This document shows positions 8,958-18,368 of a stretch of 64,000 bases of DNA, one piece after another. The translations under genes and the position numbers were made by a program. Numbering within the stretch: position 1 is the stretch's first letter; each line of letters begins with the position of its first letter. The notes below the pieces were generated by a model, which saw only the letters and a program-made list of their open reading frames with translations, did no database searches and was not told the DNA's origin. Source of the stretch: Lentisphaerota bacterium. GTDB lineage: Bacteria; Verrucomicrobiota; Lentisphaeria; Victivallales; Victivallaceae. The stretch spans positions 1 through 64,000 of the forward strand of contig SUWL01000001.1 of the NCBI GenBank assembly GCA_015061495.1, written 5' to 3'.

Positions 8958-10831
8958 ATCCATCTCTGGCACCAGTTAGAAAAAAGATCGTTCTGCTGGC
9001 GGGGATTTGCCTGATTCTGACCGGAGCATTGGTGTACCGTTTCTACGTGGTGCAAATCGTCCGGCATGAGGAGCTGCTCAAAGAGGCGGAGAGCCGTTAC
9101 ACCATCCGCGAAGGCAAAATGCGTCAACGCGGCAGGATATTGGATGCTGACGGCAATCTGCTGGTCGGCAGTCTGCCCCGTATTTACGTGGTTTGTTCGC
9201 CTTATTCCATCGTTGTTGAACCGTTTGCACACATGGAGAAGTCCTTGAAAAAAGGTGTCCGTGAGAGAATCCCCGCCCGCCGGGAAAAACGCCGCAGGAT
9301 GGTCGCGGATCTGCTCGGAGAATTTTTTGACGGTTCAGCAGATGAGTTTTACAATGAACTCGATCCGTGGCGGGAAACCGTTGACCGCCACGGGAAAAGG
9401 ATCAAGGTCAAACGGCAGCATTTGGTGATCGCCAAAGCGGCAGATCCGCACCAGGTCAATTTGTTCAAAGCTGCGATGAAAGAGAAAAAACTTCATTTGG
9501 GCGGATTCCGTTTTGAGGATATTTACATCCGGGACTATCCCAAAGGGCGTATGCTTGCCAATTTGATCGGTTTTGCCAATATCGGCAAAGGAGTCAATTC
9601 TGAATTGGGCGGTCTGGAAAGAAGCATCGGCGAAACTTTGCGGGCAAAGGACAGTATTCAAAAAATCCAGCAGAGCGGACGCGGCAGATGGCTGGCATAC
9701 GGTGTGAATGAAGTTGAAGAAGCCGGATACGATGGTGACGATATCTATCTGACGGTCAAAGAACCGATACAGGCGATTCTGGAGGAGGAACTTGATGCGG
9801 CGCAGGAGCTTCGCAATGCTTCGTTTGTTTACGCCGTGATCGTCGATCCGCGCACCGGAAATATCCTGGCAATGAGCCAGCGTCCCAACTTCGATCCCCG
9901 GGATCCGGAAAGTATCAAAAACGGTTATTTCGCCAATGCACTGGCGGGAAATGCTTATGAACCCGGTTCCGTAATGAAGCCATTTACCGTGGCAAAAGCA
10001 CTGGACGAGGGAGTCATCACCAAAGATTCGATCATTGATTGCGGAAATTCTGCGGTCTGGTCATATTACGGCGCCCGGAAACGCGATCCGCGCGGTTACG
10101 GAAAAATGACTCCGGGAGGAGTCCTGAAAAAATCCAGCAACATCGGTACTGCCAAACTGGCGTTGTATATGGGCGAACCGATGGTTTATCAGATGTTCAA
10201 AGATTTCCGTTTCGGCGAATTGTCCGGATTGCCTCTGGGAGCGGAGTCGCGGGGCAGATTGCCCAGATATCCATTTCCGGATAAAGTTACGATCACCAGT
10301 GTGCCGATCGGTTATTCCGTGCAGGTGACGGCATTGCAGCTGGCAAGAGCATATTGTGCGCTCGCCAATGGCGGAAAAATGCCGGAACTGCGTTTGCTGG
10401 ACAGACGGCGTTCAGGAGAGAGCGGTGCTGTTGCCAAATATCCGCTTGCCGCGCCGAAGCAGGTATTTAAAAATCCGGATACGGCGGCAAAAGTCACTGA
10501 AATGCTCGTTTCTGTAACAGATTTGGACGGCACCGGTAAGCGGGCGAGGATCCCCGGATTCGTGGTCGCCGGCAAAACCGGAACCAGTCAGATGGTGATC
10601 GGCGGGTCTTATGACAATGCGCCTTACCGGGCGAGTTTTTGCGGTTATGTTCCGGCATACCGTCCGGAATTGGTGATGGTGATCACCTTTGAAGGACTTG
10701 ATCCTAAAAAGGATCATGGCGGCGGCAATGTGGCGGCACCGGTTTTTCAGAAGACCATGAGCCGGGTTTTGAAATTGCTCAATGTGACTCCGGATTTCCC
10801 GGATCAGTTGACGAAAAAAGGGCGCAGATGA
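8954..10831 (+). CDS. ftsI: Septal peptidoglycan transpeptidase (class B PBP)
   Basis: The 625-residue protein is a class B penicillin-binding protein: one N-terminal membrane anchor (about 12-33), a dimerisation domain with RGRILDADGNLL (about 60-70), and a transpeptidase domain with SVMK (339-342, catalytic Ser), SSN (394-396) and KTGT (541-544). It cross-links peptidoglycan at the division septum. It overlaps ftsL by 4 bp. The dcw run stops here: no murE, murF, mraY or ftsW follows, and a type II secretion operon begins instead, so the rest of the cluster must be elsewhere. There is no C-terminal PASTA domain. Confidence 0.93.
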   Translation: MNPSLAPVRKKIVLLAGICLILTGALVYRFYVVQIVRHEELLKEAESRYTIREGKMRQRGRILDADGNLLVGSLPRIYVVCSPYSIVVEPFAHMEKSLKKGVRERIPARREKRRRMVADLLGEFFDGSADEFYNELDPWRETVDRHGKRIKVKRQHLVIAKAADPHQVNLFKAAMKEKKLHLGGFRFEDIYIRDYPKGRMLANLIGFANIGKGVNSELGGLERSIGETLRAKDSIQKIQQSGRGRWLAYGVNEVEEAGYDGDDIYLTVKEPIQAILEEELDAAQELRNASFVYAVIVDPRTGNILAMSQRPNFDPRDPESIKNGYFANALAGNAYEPGSVMKPFTVAKALDEGVITKDSIIDCGNSAVWSYYGARKRDPRGYGKMTPGGVLKKSSNIGTAKLALYMGEPMVYQMFKDFRFGELSGLPLGAESRGRLPRYPFPDKVTITSVPIGYSVQVTALQLARAYCALANGGKMPELRLLDRRRSGESGAVAKYPLAAPKQVFKNPDTAAKVTEMLVSVTDLDGTGKRARIPGFVVAGKTGTSQMVIGGSYDNAPYRASFCGYVPAYRPELVMVITFEGLDPKKDHGGGNVAAPVFQKTMSRVLKLLNVTPDFPDQLTKKGRR

Positions 10832-10863
10832 TCTTGTATATCATCTGTCGCTTTACCTTGAAA

Positions 10864-10889
10864 GTCAAAAAAAGGCGGTTTTTTTTGAC
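10864..10889 (+). terminator. Possible terminator after ftsI
   Basis: An inverted repeat GTCAAAAAAA / TTTTTTTGAC with a GGCGG loop lies 33 bp past the ftsI stop. The stem is almost all A/T and T-rich on both sides, so it is a weak candidate. Confidence 0.35.
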
Positions 10890-10987
10890 GGTGTGAAATA
10901 TTCTGCAGAATTTTTCCGTTAATAAGATGTGTGTGGATCATGGACTTGTTACCCGGAAACAAATTTTATTCAGAAAGGCAGTGTATT

Positions 10988-11656
10988 ATGAATGGCAAAT
11001 TTTTTCTGTTCCTGTTAAGTGCTGTGTTGTGCTGTTTTGCGGCGAAGGGCGATGAAAGTGAAAATATTTCCCGTGAAGGCCGCGGCTTTAACCGCGGCGG
11101 TTTCAATCGCGGCATAGAGCGCGGCGGTTTCAATCGCGGTAATCGCGGCAATCGCGGCAGCGGTATGCGCAGTGCCGTCTTTGCAGAAGTGGAGATCGCT
11201 AAAAAATTCCCTGAAAAATATGCTGAAGTCGATGCCCTGCGGGAAAAATACGAAGCTGAACTTGCTGAATTGGCAAAAAAATCCGGTGTTGAACTCCCCC
11301 GGAGCATGGAGTCAAAAATGCGCCAGATCCGCAAAGCTGACCCCGCCGCATTTGATGCTGCCGTTGAAAAGATGAAAACTTCCCCCCGGGAAGGCATGCA
11401 GCTGCTCAATGCTGCCGCCGCCAAAGCCGGAGTCACTTTGTTCCCCTCATTCGGCGGACGTGACCGCGGCGGTATCCGGGCTGAACAGCAGCCTCCTGCT
11501 CCGCAGCGCATGTCGAAAACTCCGAGTTTGAGCAAACTGCGTAAAAAATATCCGGAGCAGATGAAAAAATATGATGCTCTGCGGTCCAAAGACCCTGCCG
11601 GAGCAAAAAAAATGTTGCTTGAGATCATCGAAATGGATAAGAGTGCGGCAAAGTGA
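10988..11656 (+). CDS. Exported Arg/Gly-rich protein at the head of the secretion operon
   Basis: From the ATG at 10988 the product has 222 residues: a signal peptide (NGKFFLFLLSAVLCCFAAKG), then about 30 residues of repeated GFNRGG/GNRGN units (roughly 32-60), then a charged helical region rich in Lys/Glu/Ala with repeated KKYPEQMKKYDAL-like segments. I do not recognise the family. A longer in-frame start at 10931 would place the hydrophobic segment internally and is less likely. The stop overlaps the next gene's GTG by 4 bp, so it is translated together with the type II secretion genes; a role as an accessory or substrate is only a guess. Confidence 0.7.
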   Translation: MNGKFFLFLLSAVLCCFAAKGDESENISREGRGFNRGGFNRGIERGGFNRGNRGNRGSGMRSAVFAEVEIAKKFPEKYAEVDALREKYEAELAELAKKSGVELPRSMESKMRQIRKADPAAFDAAVEKMKTSPREGMQLLNAAAAKAGVTLFPSFGGRDRGGIRAEQQPPAPQRMSKTPSLSKLRKKYPEQMKKYDALRSKDPAGAKKMLLEIIEMDKSAAK

Positions 11657-12906
11657 AAATTTTTTGGCAAAAGTTTCATTTCAGCCGGAGTTTTTCGGTA
11701 ATTTCCGGCGGTTCAGAATATGTGCGCGGCGGCAAATTCATCCGCAGAGGCAAAATGTGGAAACTTGCCGGAATATTCGAGGAAAAAATCGATCCGGCAC
11801 ATCCCGGCAACGCTTGGAAAAAGGTCGCTAAAAGTGTGGGTAAAGCTGAATTTTGTGCGGTGACCGGCAAAATCAGTGATGCTTCATTTTTTCGTTTCCA
11901 ATCTGCGGAAATGAGCAGTGCCTCCCAGCGTGGAGCGGTCGATTTTGAATTACCGCGCCATGTGTTGCAGGTTCCGGAAAAATACTGCACCCAATTCTGT
12001 CCATCCGGCAGAATTCCGGATGATCCATCCGGTATCATTGTCAATGCGGCAGTGTTTCCGGAAAAGAGCATCCGGGAATTTGCATCATTTCTGAATGATG
12101 CCGGAGTGCAGGCTGATGAGTATGTGTTTCCGCTGTTGGCACTGGATGAGGAGAATGATACGCTCTATCTGCCGGAAATCGATCCGGAGTTCGGTTATGT
12201 CAGAGATTCCTGGATGCCGATGCCAAATGCAGAGTGTGTCAAAGCTAATGTGACTGTCTGGGAAAACCGGTTGAGGAAACGTTTTATTCTGCCGCGCGGT
12301 GAAAATTTTGTTTTTGCCGACTTTTTGCAGCTGCTGCTTGCTGCATCGGTGGTCGTTTCCGGGAAGTTCCGCAATGAGCCGGAAGCATTCCGGGTTTTGC
12401 CGGACAACGTCCGTCCGGTACGGTTCCGGGGCCATTTGATCATGTCCGGTCTGCTGGTTCTGCTGCTGGTCGTATCGCTGATCTGGCGTTTTACGTTGAC
12501 CTACGGCGGAGATATCACCGCTTACCGCAAGATCACTTCAGAGATCAAACAGCTCAAACATAAAAGTTCGGAATTGAAAGCGGCAAACAAGCGGTCATCC
12601 AAAGAACTTAAAGAGATGAACCGTCTGGTTTCCATGACCGTCGGAGAGGCCGAAGCGATTGCAGAATTTGCCCTCATTTCGGAAAAACTCCCCAAGGATG
12701 TACTGGTATCCAGCATCCGTTGGAATGAAACTGATATCGACGTGGTGATGCAGAGCGAAGATGGCAATTTTGATTACGATGCCTTGTTCCGGCCGCTGAA
12801 AATGTGGAAAGTTACCCAGCAGCAGCGGCAGAACCCCGGCAGTGCAGTGGCGACTATCACGTTGAAACTGACTCCTTACAACCCAAAGGAGCAAAGTAAA
12901 AAATGA
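11653..12906 (+). CDS. GspL/PilN-like inner-membrane assembly protein
   Basis: The 417-residue protein has a long N-terminal cytoplasmic part, a single membrane segment (about 264-282, SGLLVLLLVVSLIWRF), a coiled coil (about 290-325) and a small C-terminal domain ending in ITLKLTPYN, the ferredoxin-like fold expected of GspL and PilN. The N-terminal part would correspond to the actin-like GspL/PilM domain but I see no clear nucleotide motif. Identity is inferred mainly from topology and from its place directly before GspM- and GspC-like genes. The start is a GTG that overlaps the previous stop (GTGA). In type II systems GspL anchors the GspE ATPase to the membrane. Confidence 0.65.
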   Translation: MKIFWQKFHFSRSFSVISGGSEYVRGGKFIRRGKMWKLAGIFEEKIDPAHPGNAWKKVAKSVGKAEFCAVTGKISDASFFRFQSAEMSSASQRGAVDFELPRHVLQVPEKYCTQFCPSGRIPDDPSGIIVNAAVFPEKSIREFASFLNDAGVQADEYVFPLLALDEENDTLYLPEIDPEFGYVRDSWMPMPNAECVKANVTVWENRLRKRFILPRGENFVFADFLQLLLAASVVVSGKFRNEPEAFRVLPDNVRPVRFRGHLIMSGLLVLLLVVSLIWRFTLTYGGDITAYRKITSEIKQLKHKSSELKAANKRSSKELKEMNRLVSMTVGEAEAIAEFALISEKLPKDVLVSSIRWNETDIDVVMQSEDGNFDYDALFRPLKMWKVTQQQRQNPGSAVATITLKLTPYNPKEQSKK

Positions 12907-13628
12907 GTTTGAAACAGTTTGCATCGACCAGAAAAGGTCAGTTGATAATTTGTTGTTCGATCCTTGCTGCGGTATGGGGATTTCTGCTTTTCCGCTTCGG
13001 CTCTTCATACCTCAAAGATCTGCCCAATAAAAAGAAGATCGAAAAAGCCAGTCAGGAGTTGGAAAAGGTTCGTGCTGATTACAACAAACATTACTCCGAG
13101 AGCCGGTATAACAAGGCGGTCGCTCAAAGCTACCGGGATCTGGCAGCATCCGCCTGGATAACTTCGCTGGATGGCAATGTGGAAACCTCATTGCGCCGCA
13201 AAATCAGTGCGGTTTCCGGAGAATTGAAGTTCCGGTTGAACAGTATCGGACCGGTACGCACCGGCAGGATCAATCATGAATTTGTTTACGCCGACATCAG
13301 TATTCAGGGGGCAGGAGAGTTGAATGATGTGATCCGTTTCCTTGCCGGTCTTGCCAAGATCCAGCCGCGGCTTTCATGGCGGCAGTTGGATTTGCGGCCG
13401 GATACCCGTTTCCGGCGTACCACCGGAGCGGGCAGTGCCAATCTGGCAGCGCAATTCAACAATGTTCCGGCGACCCGGTTGAATTTCCGGGGGACATTGC
13501 GGGTACTGGTCTACGAGGGTAAACTTACTCCGGAAGAGCTGAATATCGATCGCCAGGCAGTGGCGGATACCGGCAGTGATATGGATATCCCGGCAGATGA
13601 AAATATGCAGGAGGTTCAAGTATTATGA
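12903..13628 (+). CDS. GspM/PilO-like inner-membrane protein
   Basis: This 241-residue protein has a short cytoplasmic N-terminus, one membrane segment (about 13-32), a coiled coil with many Lys/Glu residues (about 38-65), and a C-terminal alpha/beta domain ending in FRGTLRVLVYEG. That is the PilO/GspM layout: it pairs with GspL/PilN in the periplasm to form the assembly platform. The family diverges strongly, so the name rests on layout and neighbours. The gene overlaps its neighbours by 4 bp on each side. The last 25 residues are acidic and look disordered. Confidence 0.65.
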   Translation: MSLKQFASTRKGQLIICCSILAAVWGFLLFRFGSSYLKDLPNKKKIEKASQELEKVRADYNKHYSESRYNKAVAQSYRDLAASAWITSLDGNVETSLRRKISAVSGELKFRLNSIGPVRTGRINHEFVYADISIQGAGELNDVIRFLAGLAKIQPRLSWRQLDLRPDTRFRRTTGAGSANLAAQFNNVPATRLNFRGTLRVLVYEGKLTPEELNIDRQAVADTGSDMDIPADENMQEVQVL

Positions 13629-14389
13629 AAAAGATCCTGATCATGCTTAATCTGATCCTTGCCGGAATCGTCGGTATTTCGGTGTTGAGCAATCTGACGC
13701 TCAAAGTGAAAAAAGAGAATGAATCCGGCGCAAAAGTTAAAAAAGTTCAGAAAAATACCACTGCCAAACGCAAGAAAAACAGTGCGGAAAAAGTTGAAGC
13801 CGTTGACGGAAACACATCGGTATTGAAAACTCCGGATGAGGCATGGAGTGTCATCGTTGAACAGGACGTATTCAATCAGATCCGCAGTCCGCTTGCCAAT
13901 ATGCGGGTCGGACAGGGCGATATGACTCTGGTCGGAGTGGTCGCCGGTAAAGCTGCGATCGTGAAAAACAATGCCCGCAACCGGCAGTTTAATCCCTATC
14001 TCGCTCAAGCCCAGCGGATGGCTGGCAGTATGAGCGGCAGACCGGCGATGGGGCGCTTTACCCAGTGGAGCCAGATGAGCGGGCGCAACAGCGGACCTGC
14101 CCAGCAGTATATCCGTTTGGGTGAAAGCACTTCCAGCGGTTATACTTTGGCTGAAGTTACCCGTTCCCGGGCAGTGTTTGTCCGTGGAAATGACAAACTT
14201 GAGTTGGAATTGCAGGATCCCTCCAAAAACCGTGCTGCCGCCCGCCGGAGCGGTCAGCGGCTCAATGCGACCCAGCAGTTCCAGCAGGCGCAGATGTTTA
14301 TGCAGTCGCAGATGATCCGTACCATGCGTGAGATCCAGCGCAACAGCAACAGTAACCGTGCGCCGCAGGGAAATCGCAACCGGCGATGA
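13625..14389 (+). CDS. GspC/PilP-like protein linking platform and secretin
   Basis: The 254-residue protein has an N-terminal membrane anchor (about 5-23), a basic Lys-rich linker (about 28-60), then a beta-rich segment with DVFNQIR and MTLVGVVAGKAAIVKN that resembles the HR domain of GspC, which contacts the N0 domain of GspD. A second small beta segment (GYTLAEVTRSRAVFVRGNDKLEL) reads like the second half of an HR fold. The C-terminus is rich in Gln, Arg and Asn. No PDZ domain is present. Position just before gspD agrees with GspC. The ATG overlaps the previous gene by 4 bp. Confidence 0.65.
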   Translation: MKKILIMLNLILAGIVGISVLSNLTLKVKKENESGAKVKKVQKNTTAKRKKNSAEKVEAVDGNTSVLKTPDEAWSVIVEQDVFNQIRSPLANMRVGQGDMTLVGVVAGKAAIVKNNARNRQFNPYLAQAQRMAGSMSGRPAMGRFTQWSQMSGRNSGPAQQYIRLGESTSSGYTLAEVTRSRAVFVRGNDKLELELQDPSKNRAAARRSGQRLNATQQFQQAQMFMQSQMIRTMREIQRNSNSNRAPQGNRNRR

Positions 14390-14436
14390 ATTGATATTGA
14401 ACACAGTAATAAGTGATAAAATAACGGAGAATGATG

Positions 14437-16785
14437 ATGAAACAAGGGTGTGTGAAATTCATGCGGTACAGTGCCGCCGGAGTGTTGGCGATGCTGTTGT
14501 TGAGTTCCTGTACCACCGGAAATGATGACAAACCGGTGAAAAATGCAGATCGCTTCGCTTTCCTGCATAAAGATCAGCAGACAAATCCTGCCGGTAAAGG
14601 TGAAAGTATCGACGATGAAAAAATTTCTCCCAAAAAAGAGGTCGAACCGGTCATCTCTCCGGAAAGGATGAAAAGTCTCGGTCTTGCCGCCGCTCCGGAA
14701 GTGCCCGCAGAAAAACTGATCTCCGAAAAGCCGAAATTTTACGAGGATATCATCGCTCTCAACGGTGATGAATTACTGGATGTTTCACTGGTATTCAACA
14801 GTGCGCCGTTGCTGGATGTGCTTTCCGCATTCGGAGATCTGCTGGAATTCAACTTTTCGGCAGACAGTGCCCTCAATGGTACAGTCACGCTTAATTTGAA
14901 CAGCAAAATGACCCGCCGGGAGTTGTGGAACGCCTTTGACCGGATGCTTTTCCTTGCCGGAGCCGGAGTTAAAGTCGATGAATTTGACAAAGGCGTTCTC
15001 CTGCGGGTAATGAGCATGAATAAACTTGCCATGCAGCCGGATTCCAAAGCCGGTGTGGATACCGAAATCTACTACCGCCAGCTCCGCAATGCCACTGCCA
15101 ACGAGGTCATCCGGCAGATCCGGGCGTTTGTCGGCAGCGGCGCGATCTGCGTGGAACTTGCCCGTCCCAATGCCATTATGGTGTGCGACTCCCAGGAAAA
15201 TATGCCCAAACTCCGCCAGATCATCGAATATCTCGATCAGAGCGGCAAAGCCGGATGGCCGAGAATGCTCATTCCCTGCAACAATGTTCTGCCGCACAAA
15301 GTCGCCAATGAACTGCAGGAAATTTTGCCGGTTCTGGGCTTGAATATCTACAAAACCACCGATCGTACCGTCGCTCCCGGAGCGGTACAGATCGTCGGAC
15401 TTGACCGGATGCGGATGATCGTGGTTTCCGCCGCCACGCAGGAGGCGATCGAATTGGTCGCCGAATGGATCAAACTGCTGGATGTTGCCGGCAGCGATGA
15501 TCAGGAGAATGTCTTTGTTTACAAAGTGCGTTACAATAAAGCCGCCCACCTTGCCCGGGCTCTGGCGGTGATCTTTGAGACCCAGGGTACTTCGCTGACC
15601 ACCGATGCCGCCACCGGCAGGACGAAAACTGAAACGATCAACTCCCCGGTCACGCGCAATACCAACCGTTCCACCGGCAGAGCTTCCAGCCGTTCGGATG
15701 TGGTCAACGTCGGAACCAATATCCAGACCGATCAGGATTCCAAAATTTTCGGAGCCACCGTGAGGGTCTTTGCCGACGGTGTGCTCAACCGTCTGGTACT
15801 GCGCTGTACTCCCCGGACGTATGCTTCGGTAAAAGCGCTGCTGGAAAAACTCGATGTAGTTCCCGCCCAGGTGCTTTTGCAGGTGCTGATGGTGGAAGTC
15901 ACTTTGACTGAATCAACCCAGTTCGGATTGGAATTTTCCGGTACCGCCAGCCATGGCAACACCATGATGCAGTTCGGTACCAATTACAGTAACAACAGTT
16001 CCGGGGGCAATACGCTCAATCCCTTTATCACCGATGCCAACGGCAAAACGGTAGTCCGTTCCGGAAGCAACCGGCAGGATGGCATGACCATCGGTATTGC
16101 GGATAAAAATAATCCGCAGCAGCAGTTCGGCTACATCCGGGCGCAGGCGGGCAATGGACAGGTCAAAGTGATTTCCAGTCCGCAGCTGCTGGTTTCCAGC
16201 CATACTGAAGCCAGGATCAATGTCGGTCAGTCCGTACCCACGGTTTCCGGCAGTGTCAGCAGTACCGATGGCGGGGTCACCGATGCCATTGAATACAAAG
16301 ATACCGGTGTCGGCTTGACGGTCACTCCCTATGTGACCAGCACTGATCTGATTTCGCTGGACATCAAGCAGACCATGTCCCAGGCAACGGCGAATACGCT
16401 TTCACCGGACATCAAATCTCCGATCATCACCACCCGTGAGATCGACACCAGCATGACCATTGCCAACGGACAGACCATGATTTTGGGCGGCCTGATCCAG
16501 GAGCGTACCAATGATACGCTGGATTCACTGCCGATCATCAACAAGATACCTTTCCTCAAACGTCTGCTCGGTTCGACGAATGCTTCGGTGGAACGCACTG
16601 AAGTGCTGGTGCTGATCACCGGTTACATCGTCAATGAACACAGCAAGGTCGAAGAATTGGTCAAGCGTTATGACGATGCGATCAAGGCGCTCAACGAATA
16701 TGATGCAACCCTCGGAGACAAGACGGATGCTGATAAGAAAAAGGCGCGCAGTGTACTCTTTCAGGATAAGGAATTCTGGCTGTGA
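14437..16785 (+). CDS. gspD: Type II secretion outer-membrane secretin GspD
   Basis: The product (782 residues from the third of three consecutive ATGs) is a secretin lipoprotein: a signal peptide ending LLLSSC (Cys25), N0-like domain (about 90-190), repeated KH-like N1-N3 domains (about 195-470), and a C-terminal secretin domain with VPAQVLLQVLMVEVTLTE, SSPQLL, the gate region and LPIINKIPFLKRLLG followed by TEVLVLITGYIV. It forms the outer-membrane channel of the type II system. The GGAG at 14426-14429 is too close to the first ATG and fits the third (14437). A Ser/Thr/Arg-rich insert lies in N3 at about 390-430, as in many GspD proteins. Overlaps gspE by 4 bp. Confidence 0.95.
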   Translation: MKQGCVKFMRYSAAGVLAMLLLSSCTTGNDDKPVKNADRFAFLHKDQQTNPAGKGESIDDEKISPKKEVEPVISPERMKSLGLAAAPEVPAEKLISEKPKFYEDIIALNGDELLDVSLVFNSAPLLDVLSAFGDLLEFNFSADSALNGTVTLNLNSKMTRRELWNAFDRMLFLAGAGVKVDEFDKGVLLRVMSMNKLAMQPDSKAGVDTEIYYRQLRNATANEVIRQIRAFVGSGAICVELARPNAIMVCDSQENMPKLRQIIEYLDQSGKAGWPRMLIPCNNVLPHKVANELQEILPVLGLNIYKTTDRTVAPGAVQIVGLDRMRMIVVSAATQEAIELVAEWIKLLDVAGSDDQENVFVYKVRYNKAAHLARALAVIFETQGTSLTTDAATGRTKTETINSPVTRNTNRSTGRASSRSDVVNVGTNIQTDQDSKIFGATVRVFADGVLNRLVLRCTPRTYASVKALLEKLDVVPAQVLLQVLMVEVTLTESTQFGLEFSGTASHGNTMMQFGTNYSNNSSGGNTLNPFITDANGKTVVRSGSNRQDGMTIGIADKNNPQQQFGYIRAQAGNGQVKVISSPQLLVSSHTEARINVGQSVPTVSGSVSSTDGGVTDAIEYKDTGVGLTVTPYVTSTDLISLDIKQTMSQATANTLSPDIKSPIITTREIDTSMTIANGQTMILGGLIQERTNDTLDSLPIINKIPFLKRLLGSTNASVERTEVLVLITGYIVNEHSKVEELVKRYDDAIKALNEYDATLGDKTDADKKKARSVLFQDKEFWL

Positions 16786-18362
16786 GTACTCCGAAATTTG
16801 ATCTTAATGGCGCGCTGGCGAAGATCGGTGCCGAATTTGAGCGGCGTTTCCCTGAATATTCCGGTGAGAGTATCCGGGAGATCGAACGCAGGATCATTCT
16901 TGAGGGCAAGATCACTGAAGCCGCTCTGGTTGAACTTTACTCCAATGCCTTTGAAGTGCCGGTGCTGGAAGAAGATGAGATCGTCCTGCCGGAAATGCGG
17001 GAAGATGTTTCCCTGGCATTTTTCAATGCGCACGATTGCGTGGCATTGGAATTTGAGGATGAGTGTGTGACGCTGCTGGTGGCATCTCCGGCGGCGCTGG
17101 GTGAAATTTCATTCCAGATGAAACGGATGTGGAATTGTGATATCGCCGTCCGTTTTGTCCGCCGCCCCTTCCTTGAACGTCTGTTGAGCAAACTGCAGAA
17201 TGAAGAGGAGGAAAACAGTGAAAATGAGAATGAAGAAGATGAAAATACCCTGCGCACGCTTGCCGGAGAGGCACGGATCGTCCGGTTGGTGAATGATATT
17301 TTCACCCGGGCGCTGGAATTGGGCGCAAGTGATATCCATATCGAACCGGGAGAAACGGCGGTTTCTGTCCGCTGCCGGGTCGATGGGGTGCTTACAGAGA
17401 TCATTTCCGTACCGCTCAATCAGTTCCCTGCCATTGCTTCACGCATCAAACTGCTGGGTGGATTGAATATTGCCGAGAGCCGTTTGCCGCAGGACGGGCG
17501 AACCAATGTTTCGCTGGGCAGAATGCAGTTGGATATGCGTATCAGTACGATCCCGATCCTGACCGGCGAGAGCATCGTTCTGCGCCTGCTGAATAAGGAA
17601 AGTGTGCGTTTTGACCTCGCTCAACTGGGCATGTCCGATGCGCACTTGAAACAGTTTGAGAAACTCATACGCATTCCCCACGGCATCATTCTGGTTGTCG
17701 GCCCCACCGGCAGCGGTAAGACCACTACGCTCTACAGTGTGATCAGTCAGCTTAACGATGCGCGTAAAAAGATCATCACTATCGAAGATCCCGTGGAGTA
17801 CCGTACTGCCGGTTTGTGTCAGGTGCAGGTGAATCCCAAAATCGGAGTGACTTTTGCCGCCGGATTGCGTTCGATCGTCCGTCAGGACCCGGATATCATT
17901 CTGGTCGGAGAGATCCGGGATAAAGAAACGGCGGATATCGCGATCAATGCCGCTTTGACCGGACACCTGGTGTTAAGTACGCTTCACACCAACGATGCGG
18001 TTGGAGCCGTCACCCGTCTGCTGGATATGGGCGTGGAAAACTTCCTGGTATCCAGTGCGCTTTTCGGGGTGCTTTCCCAGCGTCTGGTGCGCAAGATCTG
18101 TCCGGTATGCCACGGTAAAAAACAGGCGGTCAAGTGCCGCAAATGCAACGGTACCGGATTCAAAGGCCGCAGCGGTATCTTTGAACTGCTGATCCTTGAT
18201 GATGACATCCGCAATGCGGTCAACCGCAATGCTTCAAGCGGTGAATTGGAAAAAATCGCCGTTTCCCACGGCATGATCACCCTCGCGGAAGACGGCGCTG
18301 CCAAAGTCGCCGCCGGGATCACCACGCAGGATGAGTTGAATCGTTCCACAGCGGAGTTGTAA
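16782..18362 (+). CDS. gspE: Type II secretion ATPase GspE
   Basis: The 526-residue protein is a GspE/PilB-type hexameric ATPase. It has an N-terminal MshEN-like region (about 20-130), an acidic linker of Glu/Asn (about 141-157), ASDIHIEP (182-189), Walker A GPTGSGKT (307-314), the Asp-box IEDPVEY, Walker B IILVGEIRD, the His-box STLHTNDA, and a tetra-cysteine zinc site (CPVC ... CRKC, near 440-460) that distinguishes GspE/PilB from PilT. It powers pseudopilus assembly from the cytoplasm. It starts with GTG overlapping the gspD stop (GTGA). Confidence 0.95.
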   Translation: MSTPKFDLNGALAKIGAEFERRFPEYSGESIREIERRIILEGKITEAALVELYSNAFEVPVLEEDEIVLPEMREDVSLAFFNAHDCVALEFEDECVTLLVASPAALGEISFQMKRMWNCDIAVRFVRRPFLERLLSKLQNEEEENSENENEEDENTLRTLAGEARIVRLVNDIFTRALELGASDIHIEPGETAVSVRCRVDGVLTEIISVPLNQFPAIASRIKLLGGLNIAESRLPQDGRTNVSLGRMQLDMRISTIPILTGESIVLRLLNKESVRFDLAQLGMSDAHLKQFEKLIRIPHGIILVVGPTGSGKTTTLYSVISQLNDARKKIITIEDPVEYRTAGLCQVQVNPKIGVTFAAGLRSIVRQDPDIILVGEIRDKETADIAINAALTGHLVLSTLHTNDAVGAVTRLLDMGVENFLVSSALFGVLSQRLVRKICPVCHGKKQAVKCRKCNGTGFKGRSGIFELLILDDDIRNAVNRNASSGELEKIAVSHGMITLAEDGAAKVAAGITTQDELNRSTAEL

Positions 18363-18368
18363 CAGACG

